Positions 10,879 through 25,800 of a stretch of DNA of 56,511 nucleotides are shown piece by piece. Each line of letters starts with the position of its first letter. The first letter of the stretch is position 1. Source of the DNA: Phoronis ovalis (Eukaryota > Phoronida > Phoronidae). The DNA is taken from contig JAOXYB010016964.1 of assembly GCA_028565635.1 (NCBI GenBank), forward strand, positions 1 to 56,511, written 5' to 3'. Both the position numbers and the translations under genes were made by a program. The notes beneath the pieces are model-generated. The model saw only the letters and a list, made by a program, of their open reading frames with translations. It was not told the DNA's origin and made no database searches.

Positions 10879-13800
10879 GTCAGTTAAAACTATCAGCCTG
10901 ATGATCTTTTGTTAATTGTATCTACTGGACGTCATGTTTGCCCTTTTTTGTGCTGCAGAAAAATAGTCAACACACTGTAGAACATTTTTGCACTCTGTAA
11001 AAGTTTCCATTTTATATGCCTCATACACTCAGTTTCAGTTTATATGTTTTATTAATTTTAATAGATTTTGACAGATATCAAGTATGTCCAGTATTCTGTA
11101 GCCACTGTAAATAAAGTCATTTAATTAGTAGTTTAATTTATTACAGGCCCATATAATTATAATATACTCTATAAAGATGTCCATTTATTTTTGCAAAATT
11201 CTTGGGGTATGAATTCATAAAGGTTTGATTGAAGATGTATTTTACCTTTTGTTTTAGATGTGTGAGAAACAATTAGATGTCTTCAGTATAACACTAATGA
11301 GACAGCAAGCTGATGTGGAGGTAAACATGCAAACTTTAGCATGCTATAGAGGACCACTAGCTGCACCTGGCAGTGAAATTTACTTGTGAAAACGAATTGT
11401 ATTACTGTTGTACTATGTATCCCCTGTATTATGAAATTTCTTATTATAAATATTAATTTAGTGCTATAGATCATTCTGTGCTCCTTTTAAGTTTACATAA
11501 GATTACACTATTTTATAAAGCAAGGTTTATCATACACAAACTACTCGGGCACTTTTGTGTGGCTGTCTGTTATCAAGTAGAAGGCATTGCTGCATTAGAC
11601 ATTTAATGATTTTTTTTTAGTAATTTATTGTACCCTGTGAGTTGATAGAAGTTTTATAAATATTCAGTAGATAAGACTTTGAAACAAAGTTTTTACTGTC
11701 TTCATAAAAGATGCAAATGAAATTCATATGCTTCAGCATCAATATGTACATGTATGATTGAAACAAAAAACCAGTTAATTTGTTGCTGTTATTCTAGTAT
11801 GCTAAGTTTGGCGGTAAGAAACAGAAGAAAGAAAAGTCAGGATTCTTTGGTGGCTTGTTTGGTGGAAAAAAGAAAGGAAACAAAGAAGAACCAGATATTG
11901 GTAAAAAAATTAAAAGTGCAAATAAGACAAAAATGACATGTTTCTGAAATAAACAATATGCATGCACTTGGTGGAGCCACTGGCATTTTCCCAGCATGCA
12001 GCATTTTGTGAATGAACAAAAGATGGTTTTTCTGCAGATTTGCTTAATTCATTTACAAAATGTACATTGAGGTCTGTGTGCAAATAGTCCAATACATGTA
12101 TAATTTGATTTGAAGTTTTCTAATAAGATTGCAGGTATCATATCTCCATTCAAGATCACTGATTTAGTTCCAATAGTGTCTTTCAACTAGTCTGATTATT
12201 AATAATGGAAACATTAGTTATAATTATGTATAGACCTAGAAACAAACAAATGTAACCGATATGATTATGTATTTAATTTCTTCAAATGTACTTGTAGACT
12301 GGTACACATACTGATAGTCTGTTCAGATGTTGTTGCTAGCTGCTTTTCAAGAGATACATGATGCAGTGCAGTTTGCATGATCATGTCATATTTTGCTGTA
12401 TAACTTCATTAAATGTAATGTTTATTGACAGAGGACAAATTTTATGAACTGATGACTCCAGATGAAAAATCGAAACTTTATGATGCCATTGGCTACCAAG
12501 AGAATTCCGCTGATCCTACATTCCCAAAAGGATATGAAGCAATGAAGTTAAACTTCAAGCTTAATAATCTCAAAATAGGAGTTCAAGATGAATCTAAAAG
12601 GTATTGAATGGAATTCTTTATTTTCATACGCTCAGTTCAATTTTAAAATAATATTTTTTTAATCAACTTTATTTTCAGTGTAAAAAATATTAAGCAAAAG
12701 TAATTTCTTTTATTTTCCATAATGCACACAAAACTGAAAAGTTGCATTTTATTTTATACAAATTTGTAAATAGCTGGCATTACCAAAGAACGTGCATTCA
12801 CATTTTGTACTTTGTGTTACATTTTAGCTTATTAAATGAAAAGACATACAAAAGTATGTGTAATTTCTCTTAGTAAATCATGTGACCTGTACAGTTGTCA
12901 TTTTGGGTTAAAACGTTATATTTTGAAATGTAAAAATTTTTAAAAATGTGAGTCAAAAACTACTAAAAGCTACACAATTAGTTGAAACTTTGCATGAATA
13001 ATCTTTACATATAATTATATAGCTACAAAACTGTTTCTTAAATTTTTAAAATTTAATTTGTTCAAAAGATAAGTATGTTTAAGTTACTTTATGCATTTAT
13101 GCATTTTAAAAAAATCAACAAAAGTGACGAAAGATTTGAAAATTCATGATTTTTTAACCAAGTAAAATTTTAACTATACATATGAAAGATTTTTGACCTG
13201 GTGTATTCTTTTCAATTTTATTTCAAAAAATTTAATGTTTTTCCCCAATATGGCAACCATGCAGGTCACATGACCCTCTCAGACAAAAAATAAGTTACAG
13301 ATTTAGAAAGTTTGAGTTGTATCATTTAATTCCCTAAAATTTGATGTAAAGCATAAAGTGTGAATATATTGTGTTAAGCAATATTTGCAACCTTAAATGC
13401 AATGCAAGCTACTTAAAAAATGATGGCATTAACAGACAATTTAAAAAGATTATGGATAACTTTGGTGAGGGCTGTTCCATTTAAGGTTACCACCAGTAAA
13501 ACTTAAATTTTGTTTGTGCTGTCTTCCATTTCCCTTAGTTGGAATTAATGTTACCAATAATTGGGATTTTTGTAACTCCCTTCCCCTTGTAAGTGAAACG
13601 GTATACATTTGCCCTCCCCACCCATTGGTATAATTATATTTCAAGCCCCTCCAGATATTATTTTTTAATCGAACTGTTATCATCAGATAGTTTTTAAATC
13701 ATGATAAAAATTGAAGATTCATTTAATATATTTCCAGCAATCCCCAAATTGTTAGTCTTTATTTGAAAGAAGTATTTGCTGCTGTAAGACAGAGACCAGC

Positions 13801-16800
13801 TGCCGATGGTATCACGTAAGCTGTTAAGTTTTTTATGGATTTTGAAAAGGGAGTAAACTTCAAGATGTTAATGAGAACTGTATAAATAAAATGAAATGGT
13901 ACGATAAGACAATTTTAGTTTCTATCGAAAACAATCTCTAATTTTTGTATAAAGACTTTTAACATTTATAATACAGCTAAGGTTGCAAGCATAGAACAAT
14001 TTAAATTTTTCCTTCAAGCAGCAAAGAGGTTTCAAGTTCATCTATATTCACTGATACCGAATCGATACAGTATCATTCAGTTTCCTATTTTATTTGGCAC
14101 AAGAATAGCTTTAATTGTCTGATATTTATTTATTTAAAATAAAATGTTATAATGTGTTGAAAAATGATTAATTTAGAGTTGAAGCCAAAATGGATTCATT
14201 AACTGTAGAAGGATCAGCCCAGAATGGAACAGTTCCAACACTCATAAAATCTCAAAACTTAGAGGCGGATAAAATGTTTTCTTTGGTTGATATCTTATTT
14301 GAGAAAAATCCACTAGATGGCAGTTGTGATCAAAGAGTCAAAATCCAAGCTAGACCATTGGAAATAATTTATGATGCAGTAAGTATCAACCTATTGCAAA
14401 CATTTATTGTGCAGTATCAGAAAAATATAAAGTGCCAATAGATATAAAATCTTGTTATTATTAGTAAACTGTGTCACTCTCTGTTTTTTTACGTTACTTT
14501 CTTACATGTAAGTCTTTGAAAGTTTTTCATACAGCGTATAGGTATAAATGCAATCAACTGATATAAAACTCATGGTAACTAAATCAAGCAGAGCAATCTA
14601 AAGTGGTAATGTACAATGTACATGCAGATTGGATATCATATGTCTTGTGACTGTGGATTGCACATACACTGTATCTAACTTTTGTTTGTATTTTCTATAG
14701 TTAACTATTAACCAGTTGTATGAAGTTTTAAAGCCGCCGGATAAAGTCTATCTTAAACAGTGAGTAATTGTTAATATCATTACTGGCGTTTATGTAAGCC
14801 TTTCCTGATTCCTTTATTACCATATCGCAACCCAGTATCATGGTGAAAGTCAAATCAAACAACATATATATTAATCAAAACATTTAGTCAATTACCAAGA
14901 AAACACAACCAAGGCTTTCGGTGTATTCACTACACCTTCTGTGACATTTGATGGAGAAAGAAAATGTAAGACAATGCATCAATTTTGTACAAGGTTCAGA
15001 TATAGTATGTACAAGGATCTAATAGACTAGTAGCATGCACTATTTGGTATAAGTGATTGCACACCCAACTAAGCTCATTATTTTGTGTTGAATCATGTAA
15101 CGTTTGGGTTCATGCCCAGTGCATGTCTATTCTAACAATGTTAAAAATTGTTTGGATTGTTTCTTCAGATTAACGGCAGCTGCTTTGAGCAAGTATGAGG
15201 AAATAAAAGAACAGTCTGCCACCGGTCTCAAGCATATCATAGAACAGAGAAAATATACAGAAGTTAATATTGATGTCAAGGCTTCCTATGTCATTCTTCC
15301 TACTGGTGGTTTTTATAAGAGGTAAATTTAATAAGAGTAACAATCACAGTAAAACTTTAAAAAAGTTGGCCAATCTTGTAATTATTGTCATGTATGTTAT
15401 TTTTTTTTTATATTATAATTTGAAGCATTATGGCACTATCTTAAATTGCGTTCAACTTCCTGGATTAAAAGATTTCAAAAATGAGTGCTAAAATGCAGGT
15501 TTAATTGCGTATAATAACAAAAAAATCTCAAAGGAATTGTAAACAAAATTAGCAGCTGAGCTGTATTAAAACGTAATCTGGCATTGATTTACCACCAGTG
15601 AGATGTATTGTGAAATTCTTGAAGTTTGAATTGCTAGCTTATCTCAGATATTGTTTTTGAATCCTGTGAAAGGTTTTCATGAGATTATGCGTTTACTAGC
15701 ATGCTCCTTAATTTTGGTCAAATGAACTTGTTATTGCAACAGAATGTGACTTTGTGATATTGTTGTTTAATTTGTGGATTTCTTCAGTTTTATTGGTTTA
15801 ATAAATGAAATACCTCAATACCAACAGTCCCACTGAGTTGCAGTTTGTAGCAAAATGGTCTGTAAGTGTCGTTTGCATTTCAGTGATGTACCTCTGTTTG
15901 TGCTGGACCTTGGTAACTTGCAGATGAAAAGCTTGAAAAATGATGACACTCTTGTACAATCTAAGGTAATTATGATGTCAGATCCACTTGTGTATAAACT
16001 TGACTGTCATTGTGTGCTCCTTCAATATGAGATAATATGTCTTCTAAGATGACTGTAACCTGAAGCAGTAATCAATATTTTTATAGCCAAGAAAATTTTA
16101 TACTTTGTCTAACACCTCCAGAAAAAAAGCATCATGTTCAAAATAGTATTATTAAACAATGTAACTACACAAGAAAAGTCTTAAATTTAAATAATTATCC
16201 AGATTTCTTAATTCATGTTGGTTGCTATTATGGTAACATTATAATATTATATTGAAAGCAGGACTTATCTTGTCCACTCAGGGATTGTTTAACCACATAT
16301 CATTTATCATACATCATCATATGCTATTTCAAGAGTGATATAGGAGCAATGGATATTTGATTTTATCGGAAATAATTTTCTTTTACAATCTTTGCTTTTA
16401 ATGCCATCATGAATTCAAACACATTCACCAGAGCTGGTGACCTTTAATGAAGATTAAGGAAATTGAGCAGAGATATTTAATTTCTCACCTATTTATAAAT
16501 GCATCAGGATTGTAATTAATCCCTTGAAATAATATCATTGCATTTGATCCTTAATCAGCTGATTAATTTTAACAATAATTAAATGAGTAACTAATTATGA
16601 TGACATGTAAATAATCTGTTTTTAAAAAACGTTTTTTTGTATGATAAGGATGATTCTACAGGATGTAACAACTGTGTAATAAACACGATTTCCTACTACT
16701 TGTTTGAATTAACGTTGAATGGCTTGCTGCATTTGTCTCAACTAACAGCATTTATTTCAGTTAAAGGCTATGACAAAACGTCTCGATATACAGAGATCCC

Positions 16801-19800
16801 CCTCAGATGAGATAATGACACGATGGGTACAACTTTATTTCTATAACTGCATGCTAAATGTTTAACCCTGGTGTCAGAACATACAAACATTAATTTGAAA
16901 TAAATATGTACAAGCACTGCATGTACTGATTCTGTTTGAAACGGCTTCGGTGCACAGAAAATGTCAGCGTGTGCTTTTCAGTAACTTTCTTTATTGTCAC
17001 TCTTGGTTTGTCACATGTCACGGTATTGGAAATATACTTTGGTGACCTTTTTCTTGCTGATTTATCCTTTTGATATTAACATATTTCTAATAGTTTGTAA
17101 TAAAAATATTGCAGAAAGCCTATCATCACATGCCATAAATTGTTATTTTAAAGTATAGCATAATTATGCCTGATTAAAGTTTTATGATATTTGATGATGG
17201 ACTCTTTGTAATATTTTTGTATTTTTGTTTCTAATAAAGTGTATCATTTATGTGGATTAAGTAAGCACTGACTGTCTATTTTTCTCTCAATGATTCTTCC
17301 TTGTTTAAAAGAAGTTTCTTAATGAATATATGAACTAAAGACTAATCTTGATTAGTGAGCAGTATCCAGCTGCTATTAGCATGTCTCTTTCTAGCACATA
17401 ACAATGTTGAGCACGCACATTTCAGTTAATGCAGTAATACCATGATGGCAGCTAATAATGCACCTAATAACCTTGTTACGCAATCACGCTGATTTCTATA
17501 TAGTTCATGTTTACAACAAAATGTTTATTTCTGTGCTGTGCTTTAAGTAGTTTAATTTAAAACTTTACACTTGCTGCTGAAGATTACTAGTATACATGTA
17601 TTATTATACATTTTTAGTTACTGTGCTTCATTTTCTTGCCTCTGCACTTGCAATAACATACTTCTATTAAATATACGGTTGCCACTTTGTGTACTAACAT
17701 ATTTTATTCATGTTGAGTATAATACTCTTTCAATCACATGTTTCAGAGTGAAACAGTAGATGAAGTTATGGATAAAGCTTACGACAAATTCTACATCAAG
17801 CTACAAAACGTACAGCTGCTTCTGGCCAGAACTGGTAACCTTTTGTGTTTAATAGTATACCCACATATTATTTCTGACAGAAAATATTCGAAATCTTTCT
17901 TTTTACAGAAGTTATTGTAGAAATCTCAAAATATTTATGTTATTTACAAATTGCTACATAAATAATTTTCTTCGCTTTTCACAAATGTCATCAAACACAT
18001 CCCCTTGATACTAAAAAACAAAATTTGTGTAATGCTAAATGTTGTTTTCTATACACTGAAATTAATGAAAGCAATAATTATAAAATACTGATCATGCTCA
18101 TTTAAAATTGGGTTGCATGACATAACTTTGTTCTGAGTAACTTGTTGAAATATACAGTAGTAATATGACAAGTACTAAATACTTTCAGAGCTTACATGTA
18201 TATTAAACAAAGCTCCCTCAAGTGAACCTTGCCATAACTATAGTCATCCCACTGAGAGGAAGAAACGATCAGTTTCCTACCCCTATTAGGAGAAACCTGC
18301 ACTGACTAAAGTGTTGTTATGACTTTGTATAATTGTTTTGTAAGCCTTGCATTTTTTGTACCTTATTCCTCTCAGTTTTACTATTAGATTTGATTTTGTG
18401 CTGGTCGTCGGACTTGAATGAATAATATTAATAAGTGTTGGTTTATTTAGGTGAAGATTGGCAGGCTTCTCGTCAAAGGAGTAATTCAAAGCTCCACATT
18501 ATGAGACCATTTAATTTGAATGTTAACTTCCATAAAAGCATGGTGGACGATGTTAGAATGCCAGAGTAAGTAATAGAACTCATGCATGAAATATATTACA
18601 GCCTTCTCTAACAAGTTTTAGATGTGTTATCAAACCATCAGTCGTTATTGTCTTCAATGAATTATTTGTGTACACTAGGTGGCATAACTGGTCACAAATG
18701 CACTCCAGTCCAACCCAGTTCTGTGTTTTGTGAACAAATCAAATGAGTGGCATTAAGTTTGGAGTTGTTCATTTTGGAAATGCAGAAATGTGGGTTCGAT
18801 GGTGACAATTTGCACCACATGATGCATGTAAATAGTCCATTGGTCACTACATAATCATATATCTTATATTCAGTAAAAAAAAATGTTGTATTCCTCAGTA
18901 ATTGCTAAGAAATTATTTTGCTATATTGGACAACCTTTAACTTAAAATAATTTGGCAGATTCTGCTGTAAAATAGCATGACCTATTCCCCGGACTCAAAT
19001 TCAATGCTTTGCAGTTTCCACAGACTATATTCAGTAAAATTGTTTGATATGTGCCCAAAGAACACTTTAGAAGGACACACTCAATAGGATAATGCACTTA
19101 ATAACTTTTATAAGCAAACATGTCTGGACATTACAAATTGATATATTTTTAATAATTTTCAGTGTGAGGCTGTCTGGCGAGTTACCATCATTAACCTTGA
19201 ATATATCTGATAAGAGACTTCAAGACATAATACAACTAGCACTGAGCATTCCCCTACCAGACATCAGTAGTACCCCACTGGATGAAAACCTAAACTTCTT
19301 GGTAAAATAATAATGATTGCTTTTTTTAGTATCTATGATTCATTTTTTGTAAAATGTAATTTTTGTTAAGTTGTCCGATCCCTCCTTGGTTGAATATTGT
19401 TATTTTTAAAGAAGTTCTTGGAATAATGAGTAGACACCGATAAATGTAGACACCGACAAATGCACTCTGAAAGGATCTATACCGTAATGTACAACATACT
19501 AGAGAAGATTGCTTACATTATATGTAAATATATAACATTAAATATCTCACAGAGACCATTATTTTTACCTCTATGCAACAGCAAAAGGAAATATAATTGG
19601 TGTAAGATCTTTAGATTATGTATAGATTCATTAGAATGTCCTTGTTACTTCTGCAGGAGGATGACCGGATGTTAATGCCTCTGGCAGAAAATATAAAGAC
19701 TACAAGATTGTTAAAAGCCACTATTATCAAAGGAGAGAGTACGGATAGTGAAGATGATTTCCAGGTTATTAGACATGATTCCATTGTCTTGACTGTGAAA

Positions 19801-22800
19801 GAGTTATCAGCTCAAAATAAAGCTTACAATACTTAATTATTTGGTTTTCTTTGGTTTTATCAGTTTCATTATTGGTGGAAATAAAATATCTGTTGTCTTT
19901 TAAAAAGTATTTTACATTGCAAGCAAATCTGATTAGTTTCATGATTGTGTCTTTACACACCGAAGATAAGTTTTTATCTATTAACCAGTATTGTTTGTGT
20001 ATGTGTACACTTGAAAAAAAAACGTTTCCTGTAAAAATAAATGTTTTCAAATTTCTTTTAGGATGCAGAAGATTCTGTTGATGTAGCACCTGCACAAAAG
20101 TTAAAGAGAAAATGGCAGACAAATAATGCTATAGATGTTCAACTGTCGTTCATTATTAAAGAGGTAGCAAGATATTTCATTTTTTTTACTATCCCTACCA
20201 TTATTAAACATTAATAACCACTGCAAGCATTACTTTTAGTTTTAATTATTTAGTATGTACAGCTGAAATTAAGAGTAAAACTATGAACATGAGTGGCTGA
20301 TTTAGATATGGTTGTGGGAGCACAAGGTTCATCATGTTCTGGAAATATAAATTCTTCAATTAAACACACATCTTGCATCCATAAACATTGGAAAAATTGA
20401 TCTACTAATACATGTAATTATACGGTCAAGAAATTCTGGAGAAAGTTGGTTTAAAGTTGTCTGATAGCTTGAAGGTTCCTCTATATTCGCAGAGTCATCA
20501 CTATGACAAGTAGATCGAATCATAGTCTTCATTATCTAATTTTCATTTAATCTTGATCATTTTATTTTGATAATATAGAAAAATTTTGTAATTGATGTTC
20601 ATTACTTCCCAGACAAAGATGTTGTAGAATTGCACTTTCACTGTAGTTGGCGCTGCAAGGTTCCATGACACATCAGATTATCAAGAGCTTAGTGCAGAAC
20701 GTTATGAACCAGGACTACTTCAGAGACTGAAGTTGCACTAATATGTGTTGTAGAAGAGGTGTAACATAGTCTAAAATTAATCTTTATCCTACTATTATTT
20801 TTAGATTTGTATAAATCTTGCTCAGAGTTCTAAAGATGGGGAGGTCCCATTATTGAAGTTGAAGATAGATGATGTTGGCACACAAGTTGTCGTTAGAACG
20901 TTTGATTTATCTGTTCAAGCATTCTTAGGTGGAATATATCTCCAGCATTTACTATTCAAAGGTATTTGTTTCATATTTGCTGAGATGTAATTTCTTCTTC
21001 TGAGTTTTTTCTTCTTTTTTTGTTGTCAAGGAATATAGCAATGAGTGGTTTCAAAGTTTCACATACGCAGGAACTAATTTTTTGTTTATTTGCATGAATT
21101 GTAATCTATTCCTGAGTTTTCTACTACTGCATGATTGACTTTGTTTCCTCATTTTAAAATTTGTGCTGGCTTATGTTAAATAATATTTGTTAACAATAAT
21201 TTATTGCAAAATACTTCAAAGTTTTATCACAAAGGTGGAATGTATGATTTTGTTGGCTGTTTTTATTGTTGTTTAGTTCATTTACTGTCTGTTTACTGTA
21301 GCACCAGAAGCCTTGCTTACTCCTGAGCAGAATGCTAAAGGTACTGTATCATTCTTGTCTTTATCTAACATACATTAACAGAACTAAGGCTAACTTAAGT
21401 TATAGCTGTTAGTAGAAGAACACATGCATGCATGCAGACCATTTCCCACATTATTGTTGGATATCAGTCTAAAGTATGATGGATGCGTCTGCTACAGTCA
21501 TTAGTGCTAGCTGTCAGAATTTGGTCTGTATTAGCAAAATAGCTTCTGAATTTAACATACCAATTCAGTGTGCATGTGTTGCTTGTACAGCTAACATATT
21601 TTTAGACAAACATAAGTAACTAACACTTAAGACACATCCTTTAACTAACATCCATAGCCCCACAACCCTTAACACATTTCATGTTGATAGTGCTTCTGTA
21701 ACCGTACATCGGCGAAGGTGGTATTATGTCATACGTTTACTTCCATGCTTTGATCAGACATTCAAGTAGATGTTGTATCTGTTTAGAAAGCATTACTTTG
21801 TTAAAGTTCTGGATGTTACGTACTATAAAAATGTATAATTTACTAATGATGCAATAGACTGGCTGGAACATGTAACATGACTGTATAATAATATGAACTG
21901 TCTGTGATGAAACATTAAGAGACTTTAATCGCCACTCCTTTCTAAAGTGACTGCTTCGTTTTTTACAAAAGCAGTATATTTTTACCGATTCCTGTAGCCA
22001 GATTTTGTTTTGTACATCATATATATACATGATATATATAAATATATTATCATGGTGTACCGATTTTGTCATCGGATTCTGGTATCTTTTAATATGCTGA
22101 TAAATTTGTAGTGTATTTATTAGTGGTGTTAAGTGCATCTACACAGTTTTATCCCAATATAGACATGTAACTTGCCTACAAATCCTTAAAATTATGCATC
22201 CTGATTGTTCTGCTTTATTTTTTAGCTCTACATGATGGTCCTTTAATCAACATTATCAACACACCGGTAACAGACGATTCTGCATTTCGACTACTGTCCG
22301 TAGAATATACTAAGGTAAACCAGTAATTGATAATAAATGTTGAAACCTTAAAGTATTAATTATTTAATATTAAGCTTTTGCCAAATTAATGTTTAAATCA
22401 GGAAAAAATTAATTGGTCTGAAACTTGAACTTTTGTTGCAGGTATAAAATGTTTCATTTCATGATATAATTGAGTTGCCTGTATGCCAGAAAACAAACCT
22501 AGTTACTGTGCTGCATGACATCCTTTCACTCTAGTCACTGGATATGAACCGAGGTTGTCTTGTTTTTAAACAAGTGAGCAAGCATTCTGTTGCTGCATTA
22601 AAATGTCAAGAATATAGTTTACATACTAACATATAAATTTTTTTTCTGGCAGGCTAAAAAACTTGGCCCAGAGTTTAAGACAACCCACAAAAATACAGAA
22701 CAGACTATATCTGTCAATTTCTGTGCCTTAGAAGTGCTACTTCACCAGTCGGCTATATTAAGTGTAATTGATTTTGCCCAAAAACTTATACCAGGAGACC

Positions 22801-25800
22801 TCGAACAACAACTAGTGGCAAAAACTGAAGAGATTTCTGGACAGCTAAAAGATAGCAAAACAGGGTCGAAGAAAGAGAAGACAAAGAAACCAGGTGCGTT
22901 CAGTAGTTATTGACATTAGCATTATAATGTTTACTTTCATTTCTAGTGAGGAAAGCATTTTTTTTCTGTTTTAAAGAAGTTGTGTTCCAGAAATTTAATT
23001 TAATAACTCTTTAATTTAAATTACCAAACACATTGACGTCTGCAGTTGGATGTACAATTTGCTCAACTCGCAGCTTAACTATGACCGGCAAACTCACCTA
23101 GTGGAACCAGTGAAAACTTCTAGAGAATCTTCTGCAAGGTTTCTGTCTGTAATCTGTGTATATTTCAGTTGTAATTAAAGAGTCTGATCAAGGAGTGATT
23201 GATGTCCAAGTGAATGCAATACTGGAACAGTTTGCTGTAGCTGTTTGTACTGAGGACAAACTCCTTACAGAAATTAAGATTAAAGGTACATATAAGAAGT
23301 TGTAACAAATATGTTCTTGGTGTAAATGTTTGCCCATTGTCTTTTCAAAACATCTAAAATTAACTCTGTGCAGCTAAAAAGGTTATAAGATACAAAGTAA
23401 TAATTACGTCTGATAAATGACTGTGCTTATTGTTTCAAAATTGTTAGTGATTTGATACAAATATTTAACTTTCTTAAAAAAGCTAGTTTAATCAACAAAA
23501 TGTAGCTTCAGGTATGGCTTATAGAAATTATTTTAATAATAGTTAGTACCATTTTTTAATGAATAGTAATTTCTCTCTTATTATCATCTTGTATTATTTT
23601 TTTGATTGATCTGTACGTAGGTTTAGAAGCTGCAGTAACTATTGACAAGGAAAAGACCAGTGTCTCCACAGCACTCAAAGACATCATAGTATATGATCCA
23701 ACACCAAAGGCTCGTTATCCTAAGGTATGAAGTATCATGTCATAACACTTATTCTCAGTTTACCTTTGTACACTTGACAATTACAGTGTTTAGTTGCCCA
23801 CTTTACTAACAAAATCATTGTCTTAACTGTGTTAGTGGATCAGTGCAAGAAGCAGGTACTTCTTTTTGGTATCTTTATAACATCTTAATATTTTTTTATC
23901 GTTCCTTTGTCCACTACACAGCTGACCCTTTGCCTATTGTTTAAATAATAAATACTTTAATAGTTTTATCACAATGTCATATTTTTAGATCCTGTCCACT
24001 GCTAAAGGGGAAGATGTCTTTAAACTTGGTCTTGCAATATATAACGGAGCAACAGATGGAGTAAACTACAAGAATATGAGTAAAGTAGATACAAGTGTTG
24101 AGTTAAGTCTGGGTTGTGTCCAGGTCGTATTCATCAACAGATATGTCATGGATTTAGTGGTGAGAATGTAGCACAACACAAGTATTAGTAATTTGCAAAG
24201 GATTTGTTTATTTGTTCACTACTAACATTTGGAAAGTATATTTAGCTTCATTTGTTATAATTGACTGTGTGAATGTACTAATTTAAAATAAACCTATTTC
24301 ATTTCAGTCTCTACTGTCACTGACTGTGAATTGGCCTTCTGTTATTATAAATAATGCCTAGTTTTTTAACATATATTTCAAAGGAGGAGAGTGACTTATT
24401 CATTCTCAAGGAATTACATTATACTGTTATGCTACTTTTAATCATTATCCTAAATAAATGGAGATACAGAGGAATTTGATTTTTAAGAAATTCGGTTTAT
24501 TTACATTAACTGATTAACAATATTAACTTTGTTTGTTAATAATAAAAATTACAAATTTTATTTGCAGGCTTTCATGGATCATTTCCAAATTGCTAAAGAT
24601 CAGATGTCCAAAGCAGCAGCAGTTACAGCAGAGTTGGCAGTGGAAGCTGCTCAGAACTTCCATGAGAAAGCCATGCGAGTACAGCTAAATATCGGCATGA
24701 AAGCACCTGTCATTTATATACCACAGAGCTCTTCCTCTGACAATGCATTGCTGGCCGATCTTGGTAATCTCACGCTAGCTAATACATTTGAAACAGGTGA
24801 TAAGGTAGATGAACAAGGAATGCCTGCTGTGTTAGACAAAATGAGTATTGAACTCAGTTCTCTCAAACTTTCCAGGTAACTATGTTTGTTGGGGATTTTA
24901 AGTAATTATTTAATTTTTACTGAATGTGACTTTATTAGTTGAATTTAGTTTTCTGAGTAGTGAACTGGTCAAATTTTAGACATAAGTAAATCATCTGTTT
25001 TCAAGGCACAAAACGAATGTCAATAATACGTACTATTAATAAAATAATATATTAATCTTTCTGGCAGTATATCATGTAATGTTGTTGACAAAGTAACCAC
25101 CAATTATGCCAGTGATATTTATTTATGTACTGTGTTATACTATTTACGTATTCTATCCAAGCTGCATAATTATAATAAAAAGTATAAGGTGTATATAACA
25201 AAAATTAATATAAAAGTAACTGTTTTGGTAAACCTTTAGAGTAATCCTAGAAAAGAAGGAAGCTGACAACAGTGTGAAAGCAGATTGTTTGTTGGTTGAA
25301 CCTATAAGTATAAAACTAAACATGACTAGAAATCTAGCATTTGGTTGGTACAAAGACATACCTGAAGTGGATATTGGGGGAGAATTACCTAATGTCTCAG
25401 TAAGTTTACTCTAATAATGGACACTTTTTTATGCCCTCTGCAGTGTTGACTTTGTAAAATATTAATGAAGTGGTCAATTCCAATATGGCCAAGTGGCGGT
25501 CATGTCTGTTCCCGAAATAAGCTATGAGATGGGCATATGTCTGCAATGCAGACCACTGCTTCATAAAGAGATGCAAGCATCAAAATTCTGACACCAACAA
25601 CATGGTTCAACAGGATATATCTCCCTTGCAAATAATCAGCTTGCTCGAAACTTTCTGTTCAGTTCATTATGATATATAGACAGAGACAATCAACTGTTGT
25701 ACTGTTATAAATGTTTTTTAGCAGTAGTAGAAGAGAGTAATGTTCTGTGCTACTGTTTATCTTACGATAAATTTAGTTTTAGTACCTGATGATGTCAACT

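Noticed and set aside
18640-18820. Possible tRNA-derived SINE (gtgggttcgatgg word resembling a B box)
   Set aside because: No matching A box at the right distance and no tail repeat; not enough to call.
19769-20122. Minus-strand open frame of 117 codons
   Set aside because: Partly antisense to VPS13 exon 23 and the rest is intron; no recognisable protein.
21737-22138. Minus-strand open frame of 133 codons in intron 25
   Set aside because: AT-rich intronic composition, no domain, no splice partners; likely chance.
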